Origin: Vitrella brassicaformis | Taxonomy: Eukaryota; Sar; Vitrellaceae | Assembly (NCBI GenBank): GCA_001179505.1 | Contig: CDMY01000347.1 | Coordinates: 356,000-394,902, forward strand | DNA length: 38,903 bases | Direction: 5' to 3' | Part shown: positions 26,201-36,602 of the stretch, piece by piece | Numbering within the stretch: position 1 is the first letter of the stretch | Layout of the letters: every line of letters begins with the position of its first letter | Notes under the pieces: model-generated | What the model was told of the DNA's origin: nothing | What the model saw: only the letters and a program-made list of their open reading frames with translations | The model's database searches: none | Translations under genes and position numbers: made by a program

Positions 26201-29200
26201 CGCGCGCGGGACACACTGGAGGCAGAGGGGTTCGGCGACTGCGGCTGGGTGCTGGCGGACATCACGAATGAGACAGGTTCGAAAATGACACACGCGAGCC
26301 AAAGGTTGTGGCGTGACGGTAAGATGTCTCTGTGTGCGTGTGTGTGTGTTTGTGTGAAATGTGTCAGCGGACTACCGGAGTGACATCGAAGCAGACGGCC
26401 ATCTGTCGGGTGGGCGGTCGGCAGGTGCCTTCGTCAACAGAGACAGCACCAGCCGGAAGCACGATGCGACTCGGACAAGGATGGCAGCGTCAGCGACACT
26501 CTCGCCCTCCACTGTAATGAAGGCTCTGTCCGTGATAAATACGACGGCCGCATTGGGGGCTCGTCACTCCAGCTGCGATGCCCTCAGTAAGCTCAAAAAC
26601 GAATAAGCGCTTGTGGGGGAGCTGTTGCTATATTTCCTGCGTGCAAGCACATCCCGAGAGGTACGAGAGCATTCTTCGATTCTTCCAGGAGAATCTCGAA
26701 CACGGCCGACACACGAGTGAGACACGTCTCTGCTGGTTGATTGCCACTCCAACTGCTGGAAGATCGATTGGTGTTTGTCGTATCATGCAGCACTGGAGCG
26801 ATTCAAGAGGACTTTCCACGAGTCCTTCGGCGGAGAGGAGAAGGAAGAAGGAGCATCTCTGAGATGACTCGAGCAGCCGCTATTGGAAAGCCATGAGGGA
26901 GAAAATGAAGATATGCAAGCGCCGAAGGAAGATATCCCATCAGAACCCACAGAGCATCGCGAGGAGGCAGTTGCTCCCCCCCAAGAGGGCACAGGGGGCC
27001 ACGAGATTGCAGGCGTGTCAGAGAAACCTCAAGAGAAAGAGAAACCGTCAGAGACGGAGACAGGGCCGCCGGATGCCAAGTCACCACCTGCTGCCGCAGC
27101 GAGTGGCAGCGAGACGCCACCAAAGGAGCCGGCCCCAGTCCTTACTCCAGAGCAAGAGACGCCACCTGATGTCAACAACACGGAGTACGATGAATCAGGT
27201 GAAGGTAAGTACTCCCCAATCTGTCAGGCCGATGAGCGTATCTGCCGCTGTTTCCATCGATCCTGTCTTTAGGTGAGCTTTCCTTTGTCAGCCTGGACGA
27301 ACGTTTCAACAGACTGCAAGATCGGCCTACACCAGGACAATCAGAGCATGCCGACACGCCAGCAGCAGCAGTTGGCAATGGTGCGAGCAGCAGTACACCT
27401 CCCGAAGCGCACGAAGGCAGCCCGCCGAGCCATGCAGCTGGAGAAGAGGAACAGGTGGTCAGTGGCAGTGCCACGGCAGACTTAGCCTGGTTCGACAGGC
27501 TGACGGAGACAGAGTTCACGCAGAGTGACGACATATTCATGCCAGGTGCTGTTCCCCTTCTCTTGTCACTGACTGTCGTTGAATTCGTTGTTCATGTGTG
27601 TGTATGTGTGTGTGTGTGTCTGTGTGTGCAGATCCAGCTGCCCCAGAACAGAAAGTCGTGAGCCCCAAGATGTGCAACGCATCCCCAGCGAAAGTCATAT
27701 TCATCCAAAAGGCGTTCTGGCGTGAGAAAGCCACAGACCTTCGCGCACAGCCCGCCCACATGCCAAATTCTCTTCTCACTATTGGCTGCAGAGCTGGCCT
27801 TTGAAGACGCTCAGTGGTGCATCGAACACCGTAACCGTGGCCAATGAAATGCACAGATCACGATTGTACTAGCTTCCATAACATTTCTGCAGGAAGTAGC
27901 AACTCCCAGTCTGAGGAAGGCAAAGAGCGCTTCACGGAGACTCAGGGAGGGCAGCCTCCTGACGGGACGCCCCAGAGCGAGCCGTCAACAAAGAACACGA
28001 CAGCTGTTGCCGACACATCATCAAATCAACCCCCAGGTGGTGTCTCACAGCAAGGAGAGCGGCCCGCTGATACGCAGCCCTCCCCTGAGCCTGAGGAATC
28101 GTCTGGAGGGGGAGATTCTGTCGCCAGCGACTCTGTGGTGAGTGATGAGGCAGGCCAGCCAGCCAGCCAGCCAGGCGCACACCTATGACTAGTCTTACAC
28201 TCGTTTCAATGTTGTTTCTATGAAAGGCAGCATCACCGGGAGAGATGGATAGTCCAGCGGGGACTGTTGCGACTCCGGACGGTGCGACAGAGCAACAAGT
28301 GGAATCCACGGGGGATGACGACTCAGAATCGGACCAGGACGAAGAATCTGAAAAGGGTACGTCCTGCGCCTGTTCAGTCGCAGTCCGAATCATGTGTTGG
28401 CTCCTGCCTTGCCATGTTGTCTGTCAGACTTCGTGTCGTTTACGGATGTCTCGTCCAAATCTCGCAACGACGGCGGCGATGTAATGACGTTCCACATCGA
28501 GGCGGCCCTGCTATGGTATGAAAAGGTCCCTCGCCTGGAGACGCAGTGGCCATCCAGCTACAGTGAGGGCCTGCATTTGCTGGCGCACCTTCTGGGGGAG
28601 GACAAGAAGAGCGCGAGGGCGGCCCTCATGAAGCAGATAGGTAGGTAGCAGAGGTATGGGCTGTGTTATGTCAACCGTGTCGTTTGCATCAGCTTCAGGT
28701 AGTGACACCCTCTCGTTCGAGGCTTTCAGCATGCTGCACCCCGACCACATCCACAGCACACTCGCAGCCCTCGACCGTATGGACGGAGAGGCACACCAAA
28801 GACAGGGGCCAACCCTCACCTCCCACTCTGTCAATGTATGTTCTCTTCTTCAGACATGGATCACTGCTCGCTGGATGTTCCGAAGCTGGTCGGCGGTGGC
28901 GGCATCGATATCACAGACATTGGGGCGGACGCATGCAACACAGACGACCAGTCACCCGCCGATCGCGTGTGTGTCCTGATGGGGGAGAGCGGTCCGGACC
29001 TCACGCAAGAGCAGCTGGAGGAAAGGCTGAGGACGGGATCGCTGGCGGGTGCAACGGCTGAGCTGAGTGGCGTGTGTCTGACGCGGGATGAGATTGCCGA
29101 GGGACTGTCTGAGTGTGTGGTGCCTGTCAAGCTGGGCAGCAGTGACTCGGCACATTATATGATCCGCCGCGATGGGGCCGGGAGGTGGGGATCTAAACAA

Positions 29201-31289
29201 TGCCCGTTTCCGAAAAGTAATTTCGATGCCCGATTCCGAAAATCGATGCATCTCGCTTGATTTCGTGTTCTGTTTGTCTGCAGCGTGGATATGGAAGCGG
29301 TACGCCAGGCCGGAAGAGTACGCCGACATGCAGGACGGTACGCACACACACCCCGCTCGTGGTGTCCGCCACTCGTTGCCTGCTGTATGTCAGAGGAGAT
29401 AGAGGTGCTCATTCACCGCCCCTACGCCGACTATAAGCATATCAAACCGACTCGTGTGTTGAGAGTCCTCAACGAGCTGGTGGCGCAGGCGGGTGGCAGC
29501 GGCGGCAAAGGCGAGCACGACATCAAGGTGCAGATCCACCCGACACCATATCAGCTTACGCATCTCTCGAGAGCCGCCAAGGGCCGACAGCCAGGCGCCT
29601 CTCCTTTTGAGCATCGCGAGGGAGAGATAGCGGCGGAGCAGGCCCAGCCATTGAAACATGAAGGAGACGCACTAGCGCAACATGAACCACAAGAGATACC
29701 TCAGGAGAAGGCCGAGGCCACACACGAAGAAGAGGCGGCTACGGGGATGCCGCCAGAGCAGGAGACTGGGGCTGATTTGGTGGATCATGCTCCAACAGAC
29801 GAAGGTGTGCAGGGCGGCACGGCCGAGACAAGCGGACCTGAAGACATCAGCGCTCCTGCTCAAGGCCAGCCGTCAAGCGAGGACATGAAAGCTGCTGCTG
29901 TTGATATATCACCAGAGCAGCCTCCAAGTGGTGTCTCACAGCAAGGAGAGACACAGCCCTCCCCTGGCCCCGAGGAAGACAGTGACGATTCAAAGGACGG
30001 TATGCAAAACAGCCCATCGAGCTTTTCTCCCATACTTGTCGCCACCAACGATATTCTGCAGAACTTATATCGTTCTTGAGCGTCTCATCGTCACAGTCAC
30101 CCTTTCCTCAGCATCACCGCATCATACGCGCAAGGACGAGGCATCAAGAACACGCAGGCACAAACACAACGAGACGGAGATGGCAACGCACAAGGCGACG
30201 GCAGCCTCCTGGTGTTGGTGATGGCGATCGCGGCGTCCGGCTGCTTATCACGGTCTCTGACGCCAACAAAGCCGATATACTGCGAAGCATCTTTGCAAGG
30301 AGGAGTCCAGAAGAGGTCCAGAGGATTCTCAGCCGCGCGGCGAATCATGACGCCACGGTCGCCAGCACAGAGGCCTTTCAGAAACTAAGTGAAGCCATCA
30401 GCCAAGGGGCCGTGCACATGTTCGGCAAGCGCAGAGGGGCCATGGAGACACGTACGTCAAGACAGCGGCCAGCCTTCTTGTCTGTGTCTCTCTCTTTCTT
30501 TGTTTCTTTCTCAGATCCGTCGGAGGATTTGTCAATGGACGTGGACATAATCGAGGCAGTGTTGGAGGGCCGCACTGTCGGGACTGAGGAGGGGAGGCTG
30601 GTGGCGCAGATCATCCAGAACACGCCTGCGGCCAAGCTCCTCGCGGCACTGGTGGGGCTGCCACTGGCCATGAGAAATGTGAATATGGTGAGGAAACAAA
30701 GGATCCGTGTGGATGATGTGTCAGTGTCCTGCTGTCCTTATCTGTCTGTCTCTTCAGGATCTCACGGACCGGAGCGTATATAATGAGGGGACAGGTCAGC
30801 GAGCCGGCTGCATCGTGCGACACGTATGGCTTTTTCACAAACACCGAAAAGCCCCGTCTTTCTGCTTTGCAGGGAGTAGACAAAGCCCTCCTACGTCGAC
30901 AGAGGACACATTAGACCAGGAGGTACGTACAGCATACACAGACAGTCGACAGCCACCGCTCAGATGTCTCTGTCGCCCTCTTCTGTCTGTGCACTCTCTC
31001 TTGTGTGTTTCTGCCAGACCTTCATGTGCTTCACGCTGCGGCTGCTGAGTGGGGTCAGCGGCTTGCCGGCACACGACACAAGGCTGCACGAGCTGGCCAC
31101 GCAATTGACTATAGGGGTACGATCAAGACAGTGAAATGGAGCTACAGGTGTCAGTCATGTCTCTCTCGCGTCTGTCTGTCTAATCAGGGCGGTCTTGTGC
31201 GCTGGGAGGAAGTGTTTGAGAGGGAGCTCTATGGCAATGGCGGCGGGTTTTCGCCTGTCTGGGGCTACGGAAGCTATGCGACCACCTAG
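19356..31289 (+). CDS. Giant modular secreted protein, unknown family, with two in-frame stops
   Basis: Roughly 35-40 small exons chain in phase from ATG 19356 to TAG 31287-31289, about 2,900-3,000 codons by my estimate. I recognise no family. The N-terminus has a signal-like stretch (FFALVSAAQVLLASLAVS). The rest alternates acidic, Pro/Glu/His-rich linkers, cysteine clusters and modules with alternating strand-like and helix-like patterns. Checked early exons: 19356-19686, 19753-20260, 20360-20832, 20902-21351, 21407-21622, 21723-22154, 22223-22639, 22733-, -23019, 23084-23194, 23279-24010, 24074-24160, 24403-24798, 24869-24955, 25035-25202, 25287-25462, 25529-25669, 25728-25773, 25836-26318, 26368-26586, 26648-26716, 26791-27204, 27273-27545. 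In-frame TAG (20580) and TGA (26865) interrupt exons in otherwise open frame. It could be a surface or wall protein, a gene in decay, or two or three adjacent genes. Confidence 0.6.
20583..20990 (+). repeat. Modular gene repeat unit 1
   Basis: First of three near-identical segments. It encodes HREAAVARPQEGT, VSEKPQEKEKPS, GPPDDKSPPAAAASGSETPP and EYDESGE, then an intron starting gtaagtactccccaatctgt (20833-20901), then the exon start SFVSLDGRFNRLQDRPPPG. The codon just before HREAA is TAG here, where units 2 and 3 have GAG (Glu). Confidence 0.85.
21826..22335 (+). repeat. Modular gene repeat unit 2
   Basis: Second segment, with a longer 5' part shared with unit 3 (PPLESHEGENAHMQAPKEDI). It keeps the same intron (gtaagcactccccaatctgt, 22155-22222), but the intron ends ctgcag and the next exon starts DDDAFVSLDERFNRLQDRP instead of GELSFVSL. 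No stop interrupts this unit. Confidence 0.85.
22733..23194 (+). other. Modular gene: first cysteine-rich block, possible LysM-like part
   Basis: The frame LVPCQVTVSDGVIQRGDCY then ETAYCVLGDSRNTVSSISKT resembles a LysM core (GD..S.IS..IYG) and has strong G/C third positions. A frame change is needed before GYCVERQRIETQLGLGTC (22926-23019). It is explained by a 92-nt intron (22834-22925, gtcagc...ttgcag) that would remove half of the LysM-like stretch, or by a frameshift. Exon 23084-23194 then encodes GKSCNREEGRSAPECPLG and CICKDKTNPHTNCECMPG, with EGF-like cysteine spacing. A donor after CMPG joins it to the next module instead of ending at TGA 23203. Confidence 0.45.
23279..24160 (+). other. 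Modular gene: large alpha/beta-like module
   Basis: Exon 23279-24010 starts YMVVNVHSPAVKDDDVAAIV and contains an acidic Lys/Glu/His insertion, then ITDVSVIRIHPAGE, HVVVSYQVPGRQ, and SNAIVNAIRENVKKRHG followed by QVGVNITCDI. Exon 24074-24160 adds GHTFFLITYRPGVNCFRL. Strand-helix-strand alternation resembles small ferredoxin-like or SEA-like folds, but this is only pattern reading. The next join uses either a ccag acceptor with an in-frame TGA, or the ttgag acceptor at 24290, which avoids it and keeps phase (exon 24291-24341). Confidence 0.4.
24403..25202 (+). other. Modular gene: second module and cysteine cluster
   Basis: Exon 24403-24798 encodes GHMIFLSLANDAPKLTEEQK, then EVQVAGVTDVF and VAVKMEVKVTG, again strand-helix-strand-strand. 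Exons 24869-24955 and 25035-25202 carry cysteines in the pattern GKCKDVTCEPC, DWCESFRQCEWHTPVC, GCSPKG and KCCTRY. The intron between the two cysteine exons contains a (CA)n tract. The order, module followed by a cysteine cluster, echoes the preceding block. Confidence 0.4.
24957..24981. repeat. (AC)n tract in a modular-gene intron
   Basis: A pure CA run of about 12 units starting directly after the gtacac donor, between the two cysteine-cluster exons. Confidence 0.85.
25287..26716 (+). other. Modular gene: central helical and alpha/beta modules
   Basis: Exons 25287-25462, 25529-25669, 25728-25773, 25836-26318, 26368-26586 and 26648-26716 all keep phase. They include FARGVLAFVTLIKYGRCERG, IVLDNFANALGTLLKM, TTKVYFSIQEDPQ and CGWVLADITNE, followed by a Ser/Thr/Arg-rich stretch and RYESILRFFQENLE. 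These look like folded domains with regular hydrophobic spacing, but I recognise no family. Confidence 0.4.
26868..27385 (+). repeat. Modular gene repeat unit 3
   Basis: Third segment, about 5 kb downstream of unit 2. It starts LEQPLLESHEGENEDMQ directly after the in-frame TGA (26865-26867) and runs through GPPDAKSPPAAAASG, the same intron (gtaagtactccccaatctgt, 27205-27272) and SFVSLDERFNRLQDRP. Its intron and acceptor match unit 1 better than unit 2, so at least two copying events or a conversion took place. Confidence 0.85.
27632..30003 (+). other. Modular gene: C-terminal linkers, cysteine region and helical modules
   Basis: Acidic linkers at about 27895-28140 and 29560-30000 share words (GGVSQQGE or SGVSQQGE, then TQPSP.PEE), so they are internal repeats of each other. 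Between them, exons from about 28433 encode DFVSFTDVSSK, VMTFHIEAALLWYEKVP and HLLAHLLGEDKKSARAALMK. An exon from about 28855 has DHCSLDVPKLVGGGGIDITD with cysteines at DACNTDD, RVCVLMG, GVCLTRDE and ECVVPVKLG. A module EEIEVLIHRPYADYKHIKPT follows at about 29393. Splicing in this stretch was checked less fully than upstream. Confidence 0.4.
30225..31289 (+). other. Modular gene: last modules and stop
   Basis: Exons encode GVRLLITVSDANKADILRSI with EEVQRILSRAA, then DVDIIEAVLEGRTVGTEEGR, short exons at about 30760 (DLTDRSVYNEG) and 30873, then MCFTLRLLSGVSGLPAHDTR, and finally GGLVRWEEVFERELYG and GYGSYATT before TAG at 31287-31289. Donors and acceptors (gtacgtc/cag, gtgagg/cag, gtacga/atcag) are canonical. 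This gives a firm 3' end to the gene. Confidence 0.55.
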
Positions 31290-32283
31290 GAGTTACGTAT
31301 TTGCTTGTGTGGGGGTGGCTGTGAGAGTGCTTCCTACGGATGTGCGTGTCGATAGGACCGACGCCTGACCGACAGAATGTGATCTATGGCTAATGCCATG
31401 AGCTTTGTGACTTAATGCATTGTGTTAGGGGTCAGTCAGTGTGTCTGTTGCGGTGGTGCGCCATTAATTGATTGTGACTCTTTACCAGCCACCCATACAC
31501 AACACACTCACACCCATTGTGGTCTACACACATCGTCCAAAAAGTGAGTGCACCCCCAGACATACATGTACACAGTAGTCTCCGCCCTCCCACACACACA
31601 CACTCGTACGCCACCGGGGCGTCGGTCCTTCAGCCATGCATTCATCTCCCCTGTGTGTGAGGCTTCGATATGGAAGCCCGACGATTGGGGGTAAAGGCTC
31701 CGATTTCGTTGACAACGTGAATTTGCTCTCATGTGACACTGATGAAGCTGAACGGCATTAAGAAGAGAGGGTCATCTCTCCTCCCACGCCATTCAGCTGC
31801 CCCGGTGCCACTGGAGACCAAAGCCACGTCGACCAGAGACAACAGACAGATGGGTGTGTATTGTCGCGACAAAACTCACTCAGGAAAACTGCCTACGCTA
31901 CCCCATCATACCATACACACAGTCAAAAAGAGGCACTCTTCTCTTCTCTTCTCCCTCTTCACACGCACGCACATCCAGCCAGCATCGCATTATTCACACA
32001 AAGCAGCGGCAGCAGAGAGAAGGGAAAAACAGACTCAGTCTCCTCTCCAAAAGTAGTCTCGTCGCGGTGGCCACTAACTACCGTCCATCCATCCATCCAT
32101 CCATCAATTAGTCTCCCTCCCTCCCTCCCTCCCTCCCTCGTGTCTGTCTGTCTGCACATCCATCACATGAACTAGAGCTTTGTACACGCACGCTGCCTGC
32201 CAAACAAAAGCAGGCACACCCAAACGAACGACAACCGAGCGAGCGAAAAAATCAATCTCCTTCCCTTCCCCCCATCACGTCAA
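31290..32283. other. Convergent intergenic region
   Basis: No gene is supported. It contains (CATC)n at about 32083-32105 and (CCCT)n at about 32113-32138, plus CA-rich stretches at 31495-31610 and 31900-31990. Confidence 0.6.
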
Positions 32284-33189
32284 TCAGCCCCCGCCCCGTC
32301 CACCCATGATGTCAAACCCCACCGCCCCCACGCCCAGCCCCGGCCCCGCCAGCCACTCGGACAGCTCCCCACCACCCGCAGCAGCCGACAGTGGCCCATA
32401 GAACGCCGCAGTGTTCATCGGCCGAATGGCATCGTCGTGCCGCGACGAATGGTGGCCGGCCGAGACGTTGACGTATGGGAGCGATGAGAAGGTGTGTGAG
32501 AGCAGTGGGGGTAGCGATAAGAAGGGGTTGAACAAGTTGAAGGCCGGCACCGACCGAGCAGCTGACAGGGGCGGGGCGCGGGAGTAGGCGGCCGGTGTGG
32601 GAGGAGACGGCGAGGGGGAGGGAGAGGGAGAGGGAGAGGGAGAGGGAGACGGGGAGGGCCGCTGTCTCTCGCTGCTGCCCACCAGATATGACTCGTCGCT
32701 GCTGGCACGTGTGTCGCTGCTGCTGGTGGTGCTGGTTGTGTCCCTCGACGGGGGAGCAGCGGCCTCCACGGCGATGGGCTCCACCCATTGCCGCGGCTGT
32801 GTCTCGTTCCAGTCCATATCGGTGTCATCCACAAACGATGGCGGCATCAGCGACGGCAGCAGCTGCGGCACTGGCTGAGAGGTGGCGGCCACACCCTCGG
32901 GCGGGTCCTCCAGCGATGGGAACACGAATGCACGGTGCGGCTCGTACTGCCCCCCAGTACCCGCAGTGGTCTTGTCTTCTGCCGCCTTCTTGGCGTCGTT
33001 TCGCGCGGCGATGGCCTCGCCGTGGAGGGCCTCCATCCTGTCCAGCAGCGCGTGCAGGTCGCGGTCGAGGTCGAAGAGGCGGACCTCGAGATTGGTGAGC
33101 CGCGAGTCGAAGGCCCGCTCCTTCTCGTGCTCCAACCGATTCACCTCCGCAGCCTTCATGAACCTGACAGATACATGACATGGTGCGTG

Positions 33190-33223
<34 letters not shown>

Positions 33224-33797
33224 GCTGCCTGCTTTCGTGTGTAGGTCCCTACATACCTGAGTTTGAGTGAGACTGCGACGAGGCTGACCATGATGGTCAG
33301 CACTATCAACTCACCCAGAATGTCAGCACCAACCTGCAACACAGACATCCATCCATTGCTTGCTCCCACGCCGTGTCGTGCGTCCGTCATCCCTCCCCCC
33401 GACTACCCCAAGGCTCACTTACCTCGAGTGCCTTGTCTTCCTCGAGCATCTTCACGGACATGGTTACGCGTCCCTTGGCGGCCTCGCCCGTCTGGCCCGG
33501 CTTGGGCGAGAAGCCCTTGGCGGGATTGAACAAGGCGCTCAAAGTGAACCCACGACCCACATACTTCATCTGCACGTACATCCGATTCGTCAAGTGACCC
33601 GCATTTATCACGCCACGACGAAACCTGGACTCACCAACAGAACAGAACAGCCGGCCTGGTCTGCATTGCTCTCGACGCTTTCTGGTGCCTCTGACAGCCT
33701 ACCGGGGATGGTTTGTCGCAGCCTCGAGGATGCCATTGCTGACGCGGCGGCTCAGAGTGGCAATCACCGCCCTGGCGAACTCAAAGGCGATCTCCAT
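32284..33797 (-). CDS. OPA3: OPA3-like mitochondrial protein with long Ser/Pro tail
   Basis: Exons 33797-33703, 33668-33635, 33569-33423, 33333-33257 and 33163-32284 join in phase for 410 residues. OPA3 proteins are small mitochondrial membrane proteins of unclear biochemical role. The N-terminus (FARAVIATLSRRVSNGILEA then THNHP-like NHP) and the core MLEEDKALEVGADILGE followed by a hydrophobic segment LIVLTIMVSLVAVSLKL match the OPA3 layout. A charged coiled-coil-like region follows (EHEKERAFDSRLTNLE, LHALLDRME). Usual OPA3 is under 200 residues; here about 240 extra residues follow, rich in Ser/Thr/Pro, with a Pro-Ser run coded by a GGGAGA hexamer tract. Exon 2 is only 34 nt and its acceptor is a choice between two AGs. 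Confidence 0.72.
32613..32650. repeat. (GGGAGA)n hexamer coding for Ser-Pro repeats
   Basis: The minus strand reads as a Ser-Pro run in the tail of the OPA3-like protein. Because the unit is six bases, length change keeps the reading frame. Confidence 0.85.
33190..33221. repeat. (GGCT)n microsatellite in an OPA3-like intron
   Basis: Eight units in the intron between exons 4 and 5. On the minus strand it reads AGCC repeats. Confidence 0.8.
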
Positions 33798-34365
33798 GGC
33801 CTGGCGGCCGCCACGATGGTCACTCTGCGAGCAAGGCCGTCCCGCTTCACAGAGTGGTCACTCCCCGGCACCAGATACCAGCTGACGCACCGAGCAGAGC
33901 GGCGAAGATGGACAAACGCGCCCTTCCCAGCAATTCTGTGGAGAGAGCGGTTTCAGCAATTCCTCGCGGGGTGCGAGCTCAAGCTTCGGATCGCGGCTGC
34001 TGGCAGGACGTGTTTGTTTGTCTGTTTGTTTGCAGTGTTTGTCTGCCGCCAGCCAAGATCAAACAAACAGCATGGACACACAGCTCTTCACTCAGGATGA
34101 CAGTGTTTGTGCACTCACATAGACACAGACATAGACATACACATACAGACACAGACACACACATACAGACAGACAGTCAGACAGACTGAAAAAAGTGAGT
34201 TCAGGCTACTGTACAGACAGACACGAGTGAGAAGAACAAAGGACAGCTGTACTGTACCAGCCCAGCCAACACAGCGCCATAATGCCACTCACACACATAA
34301 GAGGGATCTCATTGACTGGCGACGGCTCGGTCCCATTGAACATATGGTCGCAGACGTGGCCAGCA
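33798..34365. other. Gap between EF-hand and OPA3-like genes (same strand)
   Basis: This 568-base gap should hold the 3' end of the EF-hand gene and the promoter of the OPA3-like gene. It contains gtttgttt runs near 34010-34030 and (ACAGAC)n near 34120-34185. No extra gene is supported. Confidence 0.45.
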
Positions 34366-35603
34366 TCAGCCGACCACCGTCTTGTCTTGTGGTGCGTCAT
34401 TGGCTTGCTGCCTAGCCTTCCATTCGGCAACCGCCTGGTTCAGGATCTCCATGTAATGGTCCTTCAGACCGGCTCTCTCCAGGTCCTCCCACGAGGCCAC
34501 CCCATCGCCGTCTATGTCGATGGCCTTGAAGTAGCCGAGCGGCTTCCGCTCCGTCGAGAGCTCCAATGATTTGCAGATCATCTCCTGATTGGTGGGTGAG
34601 GGAGGCAGCACACACACACACACACACACACATCCATTCTCGGTTGGTTGCTCAGTCACATTCAACAAGCGCTACCATGGCGCAGTTGAAGTCCTCTTGC
34701 GGCAAAGTGAGGTAGACGGGCTCGCAGATGTTCACCACCCAGTGCTCTCCTGCACAGCCAACAACAGACAGACAACACACACACACGGGGAATCAACGAT
34801 AGCTGAACATTCATGTGTGCATGGAGGTGCCCTCCGTCCACAGCCCACCCTTGTCGAGCTCGCGCCACATGCCCTGATAGAAGTCCACGAATGCCCTATC
34901 GTCTTGGCAACACTTCTTGTGTGCGTCGACAAGCACTCGCAGCTTCCAGTCGAGCTCCTGAGTGATTGATGCACACGACAGACAGACACGTGTGTATGTG
35001 GGTGTGTGTGCATGTATCGCCCACACACCCACTCACCTGGTCGATGGGCCGCATCTCGATGATGGACGCGAGCGCAGCAATTCGGCCCTCTGTGTCTTCC
35101 TCGTTGGACGTCTCAATGTCCCTGAGAGAGAGACGTGGGCAGGGTCAGCAAGGCGCACACACATCCATCCATCCATCCGTGTCCTTGAGCATGGCTGAGG
35201 CTACAGATGCTGGTCTGTCTCACCAGCCATGCTGCCAGCCGCTGTTGAGAAGCGCATGCTCGACGAAGGCCTCGAACAATAGCGGGCAGCGGAGGCGCTC
35301 CATCCGCATGGAGAAATCGATGCGCATGCTGTCGAGGTCCATGTCTTTCTCCACAGCCAGGCCTTGGTAGTCGTGTTGCTGCTGAATGAACCACCGTCGC
35401 TTTCCTGGTCTGAAGCGGAAGATCTTCCGGAAGAGCGCCTTCACAGGCCTGGGCAGTTGCTTGATGTTGATGGCATGATGCCGAGTGAGGGGCAGATGGC
35501 TGCTTGGAGGGGAAAGAATGTGGGTGTGCGGGGCGAAGGCAACGACCGTGGCCAGAGAGACGACCACAAGTAGAGCCAAGATGCCGCTACCCGCCATTCT
35601 CAT
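34366..35603 (-). CDS. Plastid-targeted EF-hand protein
   Basis: Exons 35603-35224, 35121-35037, 34957-34849, 34749-34676 and 34584-34366 join in phase for 288 residues. The N-terminus is a signal peptide (ILALLVVVSLATVVAFAP) followed by a Ser/Pro/His-rich stretch. The AFAP site resembles the Phe-containing cleavage motif of proteins sent to secondary plastids in heterokonts and chromerids. A basic segment comes next (FRKIFRFRPGKRRWF), then helical parts, and near the C-terminus one EF-hand loop, DIDGDGVASWED, with Asp at positions 1, 3, 5 and 12, which should bind calcium. I recognise no family for the middle. An acceptor (ccattgcag) sits just before the ATG, so a spliced 5' leader exon probably exists near 35690-35750. 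Confidence 0.75.
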
Positions 35604-35925
35604 GGCCTGCAATGGAATGCACGTGCGTGAATGAATGACAAATGACAAATGACAGATACATATACAAATCTTTGTCTTACCGAGCGCTTGTGGTCTGATG
35701 GTACAGATTTTCAGGAGCGGGAGGGGCATTCGCGGAGTGGTTAGTCTTTGGCTGTCACCCAGCTGCGACCTGAAAGCTCGCAGCTGCTCCACTTTCGGAC
35801 CACTTTCGACGTGGGAAGCCCTGCAAGGGCGGCATTGTTTATGTGCCTGACTGACTGCGACGGCTATGATTTGCAAAAGAGCCTGTTGTAGTGACTCCCA
35901 TGAGAAGCGCCGCCTGTGACCGACC
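35604..35925. promoter_or_regulatory. Divergent promoter gap with a dispersed element
   Basis: This gap lies between the EF-hand start (minus) and the start of the unknown plus-strand gene. It contains a stretch (about 35690-35800) closely related to 6972-7090 at the 5' end of the D-glutamate cyclase gene, including the shared gtctgatggtacagat. A gt donor after it (gtaagac on the minus strand) suggests it is a 5' leader exon of the EF-hand gene. Confidence 0.5.
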
Positions 35926-36560
35926 ATGGCAGATCTGAATGAAGTGAGCGAAGGAAGCAACGCAGAGTGGGACAACAGCGCACTGCCCACACTGGTGAGT
36001 GTTGAGCGTTGAGCCGATAGGCAGCAAAGATCCAGCCCCTCGGCTACTGATTTGATTGTCTGTCCTTCACGCGATGCTCTGTCGTGTCTGCCTGTCTGTC
36101 TGTCTGTGTGTCTGTGTGTCTGCAGGGCGTGCGGACCCATCGGGTGAGTGGCAGCAGCGTCAAGGTGACGCTAGAGACATGCCCACTGGGTGCCCGCTTT
36201 TTGGTCGCCGTGGCCGACGCGGTCGACGCTGCGGGCTGCGAAATCACTCACATCAAATATGACGCCAAGGTGAGTCAGTCGCGGCCTCCTTCCTGTCTTT
36301 GGCATCGATCTATGCATGCGCTGATGTGTGTGCTGATGCGTGTGCAGGTGGAGCCGCCCCGTCGGTACCCCTGGACGGCCAAGCTGTGTGTGACGGTTGA
36401 GGAAACACAGCCGCTGACCTACAGCAGCTGCAGCAAGGACAGGGAGGCCGTCAGGGAGGCCGTCCTGCGGGATCGGCTGGGAAGAGTCTGGCAGAAGTCG
36501 GCCGACCAGCCGACAGTGCACCCAGACGAACCGTTCTCGTAAGCAAGTCACACATTCACA

Positions 36561-36602
<42 letters not shown>

